Source: Marinobacter mobilis | GTDB lineage: Bacteria; Pseudomonadota; Gammaproteobacteria; Pseudomonadales; Oleiphilaceae | Reading direction: 5' to 3' | Assembly (NCBI RefSeq): GCF_900106945.1 | Contig: NZ_FNNE01000003.1 | Span: 124,001-188,000 of the forward strand | DNA: 64,000 nucleotides | In this document: positions 38,344 through 47,549 of the stretch, piece by piece | Position numbering within the stretch: the first letter of the stretch is position 1 | Layout of the letters: every line of letters begins with the position of its first letter | Program-made: the position numbers and the translations under genes | The notes under the pieces: model-generated | What the model was told of the DNA's origin: nothing | Database searches by the model: none | What the model saw: only the letters and a program-made list of their open reading frames with translations

Positions 38344-38387
38344 AAAAAAGCCCTGGCTGTATCGGTTTGACGCGGAGCCGGGGCTTT
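38344..38387 (-). terminator. intrinsic terminator of infA
   Basis: On the minus strand AAAGCCC-C-GGCT pairs with AGCC-A-GGGCTTT across a 17-base loop, with one mismatch, and ends in TTTTTT. It lies about 20 bp beyond the infA stop codon. On the plus strand it may also reduce read-through from the solute-binding gene. Confidence 0.7.
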
Positions 38388-38406
38388 CAGATGTCGCAGG
38401 CGGATA

Positions 38407-38625
38407 TTAACGGGCGCGGTAAACGATACGGCCCTTGCTGAGATCATAAGGTGTGAGCTCAACCTTTACTTTATCGCCTGTAAGGATGCGGATGTAGTTC
38501 TTGCGCATCTTTCCGGAGATGTGAGCAGTCACAACGTGGCCGTTGCTCAACTCGACCCGGAACATGGTATTAGGAAGGGTGTCGATAATAACGCCTTCCA
38601 TTTCAATGACATCTGACTTTGCCAT
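38407..38625 (-). CDS. infA: translation initiation factor IF-1
   Basis: A 72-residue OB-fold protein of the normal IF-1 length: [40 protein letters not shown] and [18 protein letters not shown]. It blocks the ribosomal A site during initiation. It is monocistronic between a terminator and a 146-bp leader containing the bpt 3' hairpin. Confidence 0.98.
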   Translation of the reverse strand: MAKSDVIEMEGVIIDTLPNTMFRVELSNGHVVTAHISGKMRKNYIRILTGDKVKVELTPYDLSKGRIVYRAR

Positions 38626-38735
38626 TCAGTACGAACCTCGCTTGGGATGGACTTTCCGTAACTTGAAGTTGCGCAATTCTGCCTGAAATGTAGCCGTTTG
38701 GCAAAACAAGCCGCGACTAAGGGCCTGCATTACCT

Positions 38736-38764
38736 GCTCCGGGCCAAATTTACCGGTCCGGAGC
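38736..38764. terminator. GC hairpin after bpt, no U-tract
   Basis: GCTCCGGGCC, nine bases, GGTCCGGAGC (9 of 10 pairs), 7 bp beyond the bpt stop codon. There is no T run on the minus strand, so it is a 3'-end structure of the aat-bpt message or a factor-dependent stop rather than a standard terminator. Confidence 0.5.
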
Positions 38765-38771
38765 TTCGCCG

Positions 38772-39485
38772 TCAGTCCTGTTTCAAGGGCTGCCAGCGAC
38801 CTTCGATCAAGGCCTCAATTGGATGAAAGCGGGTCTTGTAGTTCATCTTTCGACAGGCCTTGATCCAGTAACCCAGGTACAGGTAGGACGCGCCCCGGCG
38901 GCGAACCTCTTCAATTTGCCAGAGCACGGCAAAGGTGCCAAGGCTTCGTTTTTCCTCATCGGGGTCGAAGACGGTGTAAATGGCCGAAAGACCATCCTCC
39001 AGTGCATCAACCACTGCCAGGCCAATCAGTCGGCCCGTTGAACGAATCTCAAGAAACCAGGTATCGGTGGCACCTTCAACGAGGAACGAGGTGAACTGCT
39101 CCCGGGACGGTGGGTACATGTCGCCATCGGCGTGGCGCTGGACGATATAGCGCTGGTATAGGTCGTAGTATTCTTCGGTAAAGCGGCCTGGTGCGAGCGT
39201 GCAGGTCAGGTCGGCATTCCTGCTCAGAACGCGTCTCTGGTTGCGGTCATGCTCGAAATGCTCGGTATCAATGCGTACCGGAATGCACGCCGCACAGGCT
39301 TCGCAGTGCGGTCGGTAATAATGGGAGCCGCTGCGACGAAAGCCAAGACTGGTGAGCTGGCTGTACAGGCGTTTGTTGATATCGGCTCTGGGGTCCACAA
39401 ACATCGTTGTGGCTTCCCGGCCTGACAGGTAGCTGCAGTCGTGTGGGGGCGTGGCGAAAAATGCCAGGGTTTTCAGATTGCTCAT
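38772..39485 (-). CDS. bpt: aspartate/glutamate leucyltransferase Bpt (arginyltransferase family)
   Basis: A 237-residue ATE-family transferase with the conserved cysteines in DCSYLSGREATTMF and CEACAACIPVR and the C-terminal YLYLGYWIKACRKMNYK. Bacterial Bpt adds Leu from tRNA to proteins starting with Asp/Glu, creating ClpS-recognised N-degrons. Its start codon directly abuts the aat stop (TGAATG), so aat and bpt are translationally coupled. Confidence 0.96.
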   Translation of the reverse strand: MSNLKTLAFFATPPHDCSYLSGREATTMFVDPRADINKRLYSQLTSLGFRRSGSHYYRPHCEACAACIPVRIDTEHFEHDRNQRRVLSRNADLTCTLAPGRFTEEYYDLYQRYIVQRHADGDMYPPSREQFTSFLVEGATDTWFLEIRSTGRLIGLAVVDALEDGLSAIYTVFDPDEEKRSLGTFAVLWQIEEVRRRGASYLYLGYWIKACRKMNYKTRFHPIEALIEGRWQPLKQD

Positions 39486-40199
39486 TCACACCTCCGGCCC
39501 CGGCCATCGCCACTGGAAAATCCAGCTTTTCTGGGTAGGGTCACGGTCGACACTTGCCCCTAGTATAGATAAAAAATCAGTCCTTGGAATGGACCGGGCT
39601 CCCATCGACAACAGGTGAGGGCTTTCCACCTGGCAGTCCAGCAGATCATAGCCCCATGCCTTCAATTGATGGGCGAGGTGGACCATCAGTACCTTTGAAG
39701 CGTTGGTTTCCAGGGAGAACATGGATTCGCCGAAGAAACAACAGCCCAGGGCGATGCCGTACATGCCGCCCGCCAGCTGACCGTCCTGGTTCCAGGCTTC
39801 GATGGAATGAGCGATGCCAAGTTGATGAAGTTGAATGTAGGCGTCCTTCATCTCGTCGGTGATCCAGGTACCCTCAACACGGCTTTCCCCGCACACCCGT
39901 ATAACCTCCTCGAATGCCTGATCTGCAGTGATGCGGAAGCGGTTCTGGTTAAGGGTTCGTCTCAAGCTGCGAGAAACGTGAACTTCTTCGGGAAACAGCA
40001 CACACCGGGGGTTGGGAGACCACCAAAGGATCGGCTGATCGTCGCTGTACCAGGGAAAAATGCCGTTGCGGTAGGCCAGTTCCAGCCGTTTTGGCGACAG
40101 GTCACCGCCGAGCGCCAGTAATCCGTCTGGATCTTCGAGAGCCTCATCGGCTGGGGGAAACCAGAGCTGGTCGGGATCTAGCCAGGGTAGGGTCGTCAT
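39486..40199 (-). CDS. aat: leucyl/phenylalanyl-tRNA--protein transferase
   Basis: A 237-residue enzyme with the family features PWLDPDQLWFPPADEAL, LLALGGDLSP, NGIFPWYSDDQPILWWSP, and GESMFSLETNASKVLMV. It conjugates Leu or Phe to N-terminal Lys/Arg, making substrates for ClpS-ClpAP. It starts 69 bp downstream of trxB and is coupled to bpt. Confidence 0.98.
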   Translation of the reverse strand: MTTLPWLDPDQLWFPPADEALEDPDGLLALGGDLSPKRLELAYRNGIFPWYSDDQPILWWSPNPRCVLFPEEVHVSRSLRRTLNQNRFRITADQAFEEVIRVCGESRVEGTWITDEMKDAYIQLHQLGIAHSIEAWNQDGQLAGGMYGIALGCCFFGESMFSLETNASKVLMVHLAHQLKAWGYDLLDCQVESPHLLSMGARSIPRTDFLSILGASVDRDPTQKSWIFQWRWPGPEV

Positions 40200-40268
40200 G
40201 GGGCGGTTCTGGTGCGGGGGCTGACGGGGGCATTTGTTCGCCCCCGTCGATCCCGGGCTGGGTCAGTA

Positions 40269-41363
<1,095 letters not shown>

Positions 41364-41420
41364 TCAGAACGGTTTTGGGGGGCGGAAATCACGACATCTG
41401 ATGATCCGGCCCAGGTTTGA

Positions 41421-42332
41421 TTACTGGATCACCGCTACCTGAGTAAGCAGCTGGCGAACCCGGTCGCTGCCATTGCCAGATTCGCCCTGATCCAACCGGT
41501 GTCCGGCAACGGCAGGGAAAACGGCCTGAATGTCATCAGGCAGTACGTGATGGCGGCCATCCATCAAGGCCCAGGCTCTTGCAGCACGGACCAGTCCGAG
41601 TCCTGCCCGGGGTGACAGTCCGTACATCAGTCCGGGCATTCTGCGACTTTCTTCCAGCAGGCGCTGTACGTAATCCAGCAAGGCCGGGCTGGTGGTAACC
41701 CGGTCCACACCGTCCTGAAGGGTCTTGAGGTTCTGCTCTGACAGCTGTGGCAGCATGCGCTCGGTCAGTACACGGCGGTCTTCGCCTTCCAGCAGTTCGC
41801 GCTCTGCGCGTGGGTCGGGATAGCCGAGCTGAAGGCGCATCAGGAAGCGGTCGAGCTGGGATTCTGGAAGCGGGTAGGTGCCGCCTTGTTCCACCGGGTT
41901 CTGGGTAGCAATGACAAAAAACGGTTGGGGCAGTGGACGAGTCTCGCCTTCGATGGATACCTGGCGCTCCTCCATGGCTTCAAGCAATGCGCTCTGGGTT
42001 CGGGGAGAAGCCCGGTTGATTTCGTCGGCCAGCACCACCTGAGCGAAGATCGGGCCCGGGTGGAAGACCAGAGCCCCGGCCTCCTTGTCATACATCGAAA
42101 AACCAAGCACATCGGCCGGCAACAAATCGTTGGTGAACTGGATGCGCTGGTAACTCAGTCCCATGATCCGGGCAAGGGCATGAGACAAGGTCGTCTTGCC
42201 CATGCCGGGAATGTCTTCGATCAGCAAGTGGCCGCGTGCCATCAGTCCACAGACAGCCAGTCGAACCTGCCGCTCCTTACCGAGCAGTACCTTATTGAGC
42301 TGGTCAACGACGTCATCGATGAGCTTTTTCAT
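41421..42332 (-). CDS. MoxR-family AAA+ ATPase without its usual partner genes
   Basis: A 303-residue AAA+ protein: Walker A GMGKTT (Lys46), Walker B VVLADEINRA (Asp103, Glu104), sensor ATQNPVEQGGTYPLPE, and the lid domain from about 200 with the sensor-2 SPRAGLGLVRAARAWAL. MoxR ATPases are chaperones, usually followed by DUF58 and transglutaminase genes. Here the next genes are trxB downstream and aguB 6 bp upstream, so it appears as the last gene of an agu-moxR unit. The 6-bp spacing suggests co-transcription with aguAB. Confidence 0.93.
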   Translation of the reverse strand: MKKLIDDVVDQLNKVLLGKERQVRLAVCGLMARGHLLIEDIPGMGKTTLSHALARIMGLSYQRIQFTNDLLPADVLGFSMYDKEAGALVFHPGPIFAQVVLADEINRASPRTQSALLEAMEERQVSIEGETRPLPQPFFVIATQNPVEQGGTYPLPESQLDRFLMRLQLGYPDPRAERELLEGEDRRVLTERMLPQLSEQNLKTLQDGVDRVTTSPALLDYVQRLLEESRRMPGLMYGLSPRAGLGLVRAARAWALMDGRHHVLPDDIQAVFPAVAGHRLDQGESGNGSDRVRQLLTQVAVIQ

Positions 42333-42338
42333 GGGGTG

Positions 42339-43253
42339 TCAGTCCCTTACCCGCTTCAGAATGTCGCCGTAGGCATCAATGCGCCGGTCTCTCAGGTAGG
42401 GCCAGATTCTCCGGACGGACTCACTGCGACCGGTGTCGATATCAACGGTCAGAACCTGTTGGGATGAGTTATCCGCTCTGGCAAGGAATTCTCCCTGGGG
42501 ACCGCAGATAAAACTGTTACCCCAGAAGCGGATGCCATCACTTTGGCCGCTTGGGTCGGGCTCAGTACCGATACGGTTGGGGGCAATAACCGGTAGATTA
42601 TTGGCGACGGCATGGCCGCGCTGGACGGTCACCCAGGCTTCAAGCTGGCGTTCCCGCTCGGCGTCGTCATCACTCATATCCCAGCCGATCGCTGTGGGGT
42701 AGATCAGCAGCTCTGCGCCCGCCAGTGCCATCAGTCGAGCCGCTTCCGGATACCACTGGTCCCAGCACACCAGAACCCCGAGTTTGCCAACCGACGTCTG
42801 GATAGGGGTAAACCCGCTGCTGCCGTTGTTGAACGAGGCATCTCCCGGGGTGAAGTAGAACTTTTCATAGAACCCGGGATCATCCGGGATGTGCATTTTC
42901 CGGTACAGGCCGGCAAGGCTGCCATCGCGTTCAAACACCACCGCTGTATTGTGGTACACGCCGTTCATCCGACGCTCAAAGATGGAGCCTACCAGCACGA
43001 TCCCGAGTTCCGCCGCCAATTTTGAAAGGTGCCCACTGGTCGGACCGGGAATCGGTTCCGCCAGTTCAAAGATGGCGGTGTCTTCGGTCTGACAGAAATA
43101 CTGGGTTGCGTGGAGTTCCTGTAAAACAACGAGCTGGGCGCCGCCTTTGGCGGCTTCTCTGATGAGGGTTTCGCTGGTTGCCAGGCTTTCCTGCTTATCG
43201 GTGCTGCAGGTCTGCTGTATGGCCGCAACCCGAAGGGTGGGAGAAGATGTCAT
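42339..43253 (-). CDS. aguB: N-carbamoylputrescine amidase
   Basis: A 304-residue nitrilase-superfamily hydrolase with the Glu46-Lys119-Cys163 triad (LQELH, YRKMHIPDD, LVCWDQWYPE). The YFCQTED and FYEKFYFTPGD segments are typical of AguB. It converts N-carbamoylputrescine to putrescine, ammonia and CO2. It lies 6 bp downstream of aguA, which supplies its substrate. Confidence 0.96.
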   Translation of the reverse strand: MTSSPTLRVAAIQQTCSTDKQESLATSETLIREAAKGGAQLVVLQELHATQYFCQTEDTAIFELAEPIPGPTSGHLSKLAAELGIVLVGSIFERRMNGVYHNTAVVFERDGSLAGLYRKMHIPDDPGFYEKFYFTPGDASFNNGSSGFTPIQTSVGKLGVLVCWDQWYPEAARLMALAGAELLIYPTAIGWDMSDDDAERERQLEAWVTVQRGHAVANNLPVIAPNRIGTEPDPSGQSDGIRFWGNSFICGPQGEFLARADNSSQQVLTVDIDTGRSESVRRIWPYLRDRRIDAYGDILKRVRD

Positions 43254-43259
43254 GTCCGA

Positions 43260-44300
43260 TTACTCCGCGGGAATCTGCATGGTGACGCAATGCAGGCTGC
43301 CATGCTGTTTGATCAGGGGGCGACACTGGATCGGGACAATTTTCCGATCAGGGAATAGTGAAGCCAGGGTCTCGATCGCTTCGCCATCTTGCGCTACACC
43401 GTAGACCGGCAGGAGAACCGCGCCATTGATGATCAGAAAGTTGGCATAGGTCGCGGGCAGGCGTTCGCCATCGTCGTCGTGAATGGCGTCTGGCCAAGGC
43501 AGCGGTGTCAGTTTGTAGGGCTGGCCGTCGGGCTGGTGGAAATTCCGGAGCTCTTCCTCCATGGCCTTGAGGGCGTGGTAGTGCTCATCCGTCTCATCGG
43601 GGCAGGCAACATAGCAGATGGTGTCGGCTGCGCAGAGTCTGGCCAGGGTGTCGATATGGCTGTCGGTGTCGTCACCGGCGAGATAACCGTGGTTGAGCCA
43701 CAGGAAATGCCGCGCTCCAAGCAGTTCTGACAGGGCCGCTTCAATGGCGGTGCGATCCAATTCCGGATTGCGGGTGGGCGTCAGCAGGCACTCGCTGGTG
43801 GTCAGCAGGGTGCCCTGGCCGTCAGATTCAATAGAGCCGCCCTCTAGCACGAGGTCAATAGCTCGCATCGGCAAATCACCGAATGCTCCGGCTTCGGCCA
43901 GCTTGCCGTTGATCCGGTTGTCTTTTTCGTAGGCGAACTTGCCGCCCCAGGCGTTGAAGGCAAAATCCAGCAACGACAGGCCGGTGGGCGTCCGGACACT
44001 AATGGGCCCATGGTCGCGGGCCCAGGTGTCATCAGCGGGTGCCTGCAGTACCCGGACACTGTGTGGCAGGTTGTTGTCCTGTATGTATGTTTCAAACAGG
44101 GCTGAAAGGGCGTTTACCTTGTTGGCGTCTTCGCAACTGACAACCAGGTTTTCAAATTGAAGTACAGCCTTGGCGATGTCCAGGAAAACTGGCTCGACCT
44201 CACCAAGGATGTCTCGCCAATCGGTTCCGGCGTGGGGCCATGTCAGCATTACTGCTTTCTGGGTTTCCCATTCGGCAGGCATTACGGAAGTAGAGCTCAA
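43260..44300 (-). CDS. aguA: agmatine deiminase
   Basis: A 346-residue guanidino-group-modifying enzyme with PAEWETQKAVMLTWPH, DDTWARDHGPISV, VLEGGSIESDG, and the catalytic Cys338 in HGSLHCVTMQIPAE at the C-terminus. It converts agmatine to N-carbamoylputrescine. Together with AguB it gives an arginine-derived putrescine route. No aguR-type regulator is adjacent. Confidence 0.96.
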   Translation of the reverse strand: MSSTSVMPAEWETQKAVMLTWPHAGTDWRDILGEVEPVFLDIAKAVLQFENLVVSCEDANKVNALSALFETYIQDNNLPHSVRVLQAPADDTWARDHGPISVRTPTGLSLLDFAFNAWGGKFAYEKDNRINGKLAEAGAFGDLPMRAIDLVLEGGSIESDGQGTLLTTSECLLTPTRNPELDRTAIEAALSELLGARHFLWLNHGYLAGDDTDSHIDTLARLCAADTICYVACPDETDEHYHALKAMEEELRNFHQPDGQPYKLTPLPWPDAIHDDDGERLPATYANFLIINGAVLLPVYGVAQDGEAIETLASLFPDRKIVPIQCRPLIKQHGSLHCVTMQIPAE

Positions 44301-44409
44301 ATCGCAACCACCTTACAGTCTGAAGTCGAGGGCTGAACGCTATTTCATATCGCGGCCTTGCTGCCCCTGGACGGGGTGGCCGGATTCTGCGTTCAAAGGC
44401 TGTCATTCT

Positions 44410-44453
44410 AACGGCTCCGGCGGGTGACGTCAGGATACCGGAAGCCGTTTTTT
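44410..44453 (+). terminator. intrinsic terminator with no gene in front of it (possible small RNA)
   Basis: On the plus strand AACGGCTCCGG pairs with CCGG-A-AGCCGTT (11 bp with one bulge), loop 17 bases, then TTTTTT. Genes on both sides (aguA 3' of 43260-44300 and the BamE-like gene) are on the minus strand, where no T run follows. A further hairpin lies just upstream (CCCC/GGGG, 44363-44377). The layout suggests a short plus-strand RNA arising between about 44300 and 44410, but I found no convincing promoter. Confidence 0.6.
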
Positions 44454-44494
44454 GTTACCGATAGGTATTCGGCGATGGCTGGTCTGTAACCGAG

Positions 44495-44797
44495 TTATCG
44501 ACGGGGTTTCATTACCGTATGGATAACATGGCTGCCTTCAAAGTAAACGATGAATTCAGGGTACTCCCAGCTGCTGATCGGCGGAGTGCCAACCGGCGCA
44601 CTTACGGTGATGGGCGCACCAAGGCGGGCACGGACGGAGTCCTGGCTCTGGCCGGTTTTCGGCAAGGCGTGAGTTGCCGAACGGTCGGCCTGGTTCATGA
44701 CCGGGACGGCCAGCTCTTCGGCGACGGCCGGGGCGGAAAGTCCCAGCACCAGGGTGGTGGTAAGCGCGATCAGGCCAGACGATGCCTTCTTATACAT
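44495..44797 (-). CDS. small secreted BamE-like protein
   Basis: A 100-residue protein. A signal peptide (about 1-26, ending APAVAEE) is followed by SQDSVRARLGAPITVSAPVGTP, SSWEYPEFIVYFEGSHVIHTV. The pattern of a helix with VRxxLGxP, then W-Y and a short beta pair ending in an xVxHTV strand is that of the BamE/SmpA (OmlA) fold. There is no lipobox cysteine, so it is probably free periplasmic. Function unknown. It lies 79 bp after the PilZ gene and may share its transcript. Confidence 0.7.
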   Translation of the reverse strand: MYKKASSGLIALTTTLVLGLSAPAVAEELAVPVMNQADRSATHALPKTGQSQDSVRARLGAPITVSAPVGTPPISSWEYPEFIVYFEGSHVIHTVMKPRR

Positions 44798-44833
44798 GGG
44801 GCGTTACTCCTGAATGATTGTCTCGTTTTATTT

Positions 44834-44882
44834 GATAGTTCTACTTAGGGTGACAGTTCTACTTAGGGTGATAGTACTACTT
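44834..44882. repeat. 18-bp tandem repeat, 2.7 copies, duplicating the PilZ gene 3' end
   Basis: Units 44834-44851 and 44852-44869 (GATAGTTCTACTTAGGGT with one T/C change) and a partial third copy 44870-44882 that runs into the PilZ coding end. The period is a multiple of three, so the stop codon TAG of the PilZ gene (44877-44879) is repeated in frame at 44859-44861 and 44841-44843. Confidence 0.85.
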
Positions 44883-45449
44883 CTGGCGCTGACGAATCTG
44901 CCATCGCATCACATGCCGTGCTATCTGCTGGCGGTCGCCGTCGTGGATGCGTATGAACTCGCCACGAATCCAGTATTGGCCATCCTCCTGCCGGGTGCAT
45001 TCTGCGACCCGTGCAACAGCCTGGGGGCGGAACATTTCCGGTGGGAGCGTCATGCGAACGGCCAGCTGCTCGCCAACCTGAACGTGACCACTTGATGACG
45101 TAAAGGCAATGCCGCCTTCGCTAAGGGTAACCTCCTGCCATTGCTGTGGTTGCAACGGATTTTGTTCAAAGGTCATAATGCGCGCCAGAATATCCAGCTT
45201 GCCATTCAGGGACTTGATCAGGGTGGTCATCAGCCGGTCCTTTTCGGCCAGGCTTGCCAGATGAACCTTGATATCCTGGTCGAGCCGACGAAGTTCGAGC
45301 CGCAGTTCGTCCAGATGGTTTTCGCTGAACGGATCCGGGTTGCTGTTGTCATCGACAGTCAGTGGGCGAATCTCAAGGCCAATCCTGTCCCTGATGCGAA
45401 AGTAGTCGCGCTGGTCACATATTGCCCCTGTCGACGGCTCTTCTGGCAT
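44877..45449 (-). CDS. PilZ-domain c-di-GMP receptor protein
   Basis: A 190-residue protein. The N-terminal RDYFR (Arg14, Arg18) gives the RxxxR c-di-GMP motif. A coiled-coil helix (about 42-85) is followed by the beta-barrel core with LSEGGIAF, where the usual D/NxSxxG appears as TLSEGG, so the acidic/Asn residue is replaced by Thr. This arrangement and the position directly upstream of and divergent from lolC match the PA2989-type PilZ protein of Pseudomonas aeruginosa. Its role is unknown. Binding is likely but weakened motifs leave doubt. Confidence 0.82.
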   Translation of the reverse strand: MPEEPSTGAICDQRDYFRIRDRIGLEIRPLTVDDNSNPDPFSENHLDELRLELRRLDQDIKVHLASLAEKDRLMTTLIKSLNGKLDILARIMTFEQNPLQPQQWQEVTLSEGGIAFTSSSGHVQVGEQLAVRMTLPPEMFRPQAVARVAECTRQEDGQYWIRGEFIRIHDGDRQQIARHVMRWQIRQRQK

Positions 45450-45562
45450 ACTGCGCTCCGTATGAATACATTTTTTGTTATGTTACACAAGTTTAGCAGC
45501 TTCTTGGCGGTCTGTGAGCCGACAGAAGAATCCACCCATCAGGTGTAAACAGGCCTTGCCAC

Positions 45563-46807
45563 ATGTTCAGACCGCTGTCCCTTTATGTTGGGCTACGATA
45601 CACCGCGGCCAAGCGGCGTAACCACTTCATTTCCTTTATTTCCATGACCTCGATGATCGGGCTGATGCTGGGGGTGGCGGTGCTGATTATCGTACTCTCG
45701 GTGATGAACGGCTTTGACCGGGAGCTCAAACAGCGCATTCTCGGTATGGTGCCACACGCGGTGATCCGCGGAGCGAATGATGTGATGGAGGATTGGCAGT
45801 CGGTGGATCGGGCCGTTACTGAAAATCCACACATTCTTGCTGCAGCCCCCTTTGTTCAGGGGCAGGGCATGGTGACGGGCCATGGCAATGTACGCGGGGT
45901 CGCCCTGAACGGGATTGTGCCCGAGCAGGAGCGAGAGGTTTCCATCATTGAAAATCATATGGTGGATGGCAGCCTTGATGATCTGCGCAGCGGCGAATTC
46001 GGCATCATTATTGGCCGGACACTGGCTGCCAGTCTGCGGCTCCAGATCGGTGACCGGGTGACGGTGGTGCTGCCCGAAGCCTCGGTCTCGCCCGCCGGCG
46101 TATTGCCGAGGCTGAAGCGTTTTACCGTCAAGGGAATCTTCAGCGTTGGTGCCGAGCTTGACGGAAACTACACCCTCATTCACATGGACGATGCGTCGAA
46201 GTTGATGCGAACCAATGGAAAGGCCCAGGGAGTGCGGTTGTTGGTGGATGACCTGTTCCGGGCACCACTGGTGGCTGAAGAGGCTGCGTTGTCTTTGGGC
46301 GGGCGCTACTTTGTGTCCGACTGGACCCGGTCTCATGGCAATCTGTTCCAGGCCATCCGTATGGAAAAGACCATGATCGGACTGCTGTTGATGTTTATTG
46401 TCGCAGTGGCTGCCTTCAACATCGTCTCGACCCTGGTCATGGTGGTGACGGACAAGACGTCTGATATTGCGATCCTGCGTACCATGGGGGCGACTCCTGG
46501 CCGGATTATGCGCATTTTCATAATTCAGGGCGCGGTGATCGGTATCGTCGGAACACTGGTGGGCACAACGCTGGGCATTCTGGGTGCTTTCAATATCAGC
46601 GCATTCATCAGTTGGCTGGAAGGCTTCCTTGGCCACAAGTTCCTCAATGCCGATGTCTACTTCATCAGTTACCTGCCGTCCCAGTTGCAGTGGGCCGACG
46701 TCGCGATCATCAGCAGCGCCGGTTTTGCCATGAGTCTGCTCGCAACAATCTACCCGGCGTGGCGGGCTTCGCGGGTCGAGCCGGCGGAAGCGCTGCGCTA
46801 TGAATAA
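45563..46807 (+). CDS. lolC: lipoprotein-releasing ABC transporter permease (LolC/LolE/LolF type)
   Basis: A 414-residue permease with four membrane helices (about 25-50, 272-295, 318-345, 380-400) and a large periplasmic MacB-like domain between the first two. Start MFRPLSLYVGLRYTAAKRRNHFISFISMTSMIG and the end YPAWRASRVEPAEALRYE are characteristic. It extracts outer-membrane lipoproteins from the inner membrane and hands them to LolA. Only one permease gene accompanies lolD here, so a homodimeric LolF-type transporter is likely, rather than LolC plus LolE. Confidence 0.95.
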   Translation: MFRPLSLYVGLRYTAAKRRNHFISFISMTSMIGLMLGVAVLIIVLSVMNGFDRELKQRILGMVPHAVIRGANDVMEDWQSVDRAVTENPHILAAAPFVQGQGMVTGHGNVRGVALNGIVPEQEREVSIIENHMVDGSLDDLRSGEFGIIIGRTLAASLRLQIGDRVTVVLPEASVSPAGVLPRLKRFTVKGIFSVGAELDGNYTLIHMDDASKLMRTNGKAQGVRLLVDDLFRAPLVAEEAALSLGGRYFVSDWTRSHGNLFQAIRMEKTMIGLLLMFIVAVAAFNIVSTLVMVVTDKTSDIAILRTMGATPGRIMRIFIIQGAVIGIVGTLVGTTLGILGAFNISAFISWLEGFLGHKFLNADVYFISYLPSQLQWADVAIISSAGFAMSLLATIYPAWRASRVEPAEALRYE

Positions 46808-46817
46808 GGACGCAACC

Positions 46818-47519
46818 ATGAATTCAGATGTACCGGTTATTCACTGCAGTGGGATTACCCGCACCTACAGTGAAGGCCCCACCGAACTGACCATTTTCTC
46901 AGATATTTCCCTGACCGTTGCTGCCGGGGAGGCCGTGGCAATTGTGGGTAGCAGTGGTGCCGGTAAAACAACGCTGCTGAACCTTCTGGGCGGACTTGAT
47001 CGTCCATCGTCAGGGCATATTGCTATCTGCGGCGAAGATATTCATCGGCTGAGCGAGGCCGGGCGGGCTCGTTTCCGTAATCGGCACCTTGGGTTTGTGT
47101 ACCAGTTCCATCATCTGTTGCCCGAATTTTCCGCGCTTGAGAATGTGATGATGCCATGCGCTCTGGGTGGAATGTCGGTCAAGCAAGCCGCGGCCAAGGC
47201 CGAATCCTTGCTGGAGCGTGTTGGTCTGGGGCCACGCCTGGCGCATAAGCCTGGTGAACTGTCTGGTGGTGAGCGTCAGCGTGTGGCTATTGCCAGGGCG
47301 TTGGTCAACGAGCCAGAGTGTGTGCTGATGGACGAGCCTACGGGTAACCTGGATGAGCAAACGGCTGATAGTGTGCGGGCGCTGATCGAGTCTCTGCGTG
47401 ATCAGTTGGGTATTGCGTTTGTGATGGTCACACACGATATGAGAATGGCCCGCAGCCTGGGGCGGGTTTTACGACTTGAGCAGGGCACGCTGGTCGATGA
47501 GGTGGTCGTGCAGCCGTGA
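46818..47519 (+). CDS. lolD: lipoprotein-releasing ABC transporter ATPase LolD
   Basis: A 233-residue ABC ATPase with Walker A VGSSGAGKTTLL, signature LSGGERQR and Walker B ECVLMDEPTGNLD. It powers release of lipoproteins by the LolC-type permease. The ATG at 46818 has AAGGA 7 bases upstream and matches the LolD start; the earlier in-frame ATG (46800) overlaps the lolC end and is the alternative. It is convergent with the DUF2062 gene. Confidence 0.96.
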   Translation: MNSDVPVIHCSGITRTYSEGPTELTIFSDISLTVAAGEAVAIVGSSGAGKTTLLNLLGGLDRPSSGHIAICGEDIHRLSEAGRARFRNRHLGFVYQFHHLLPEFSALENVMMPCALGGMSVKQAAAKAESLLERVGLGPRLAHKPGELSGGERQRVAIARALVNEPECVLMDEPTGNLDEQTADSVRALIESLRDQLGIAFVMVTHDMRMARSLGRVLRLEQGTLVDEVVVQP

Positions 47520-47549
47520 TGATGATATTGCGGCGCGACTTTTCACCCG

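Noticed and set aside
45593..46819. A 408-codon minus-strand frame opposite lolC
   Set aside because: The lolC protein has the complete family pattern; the antisense product is His/Gln-rich and featureless.
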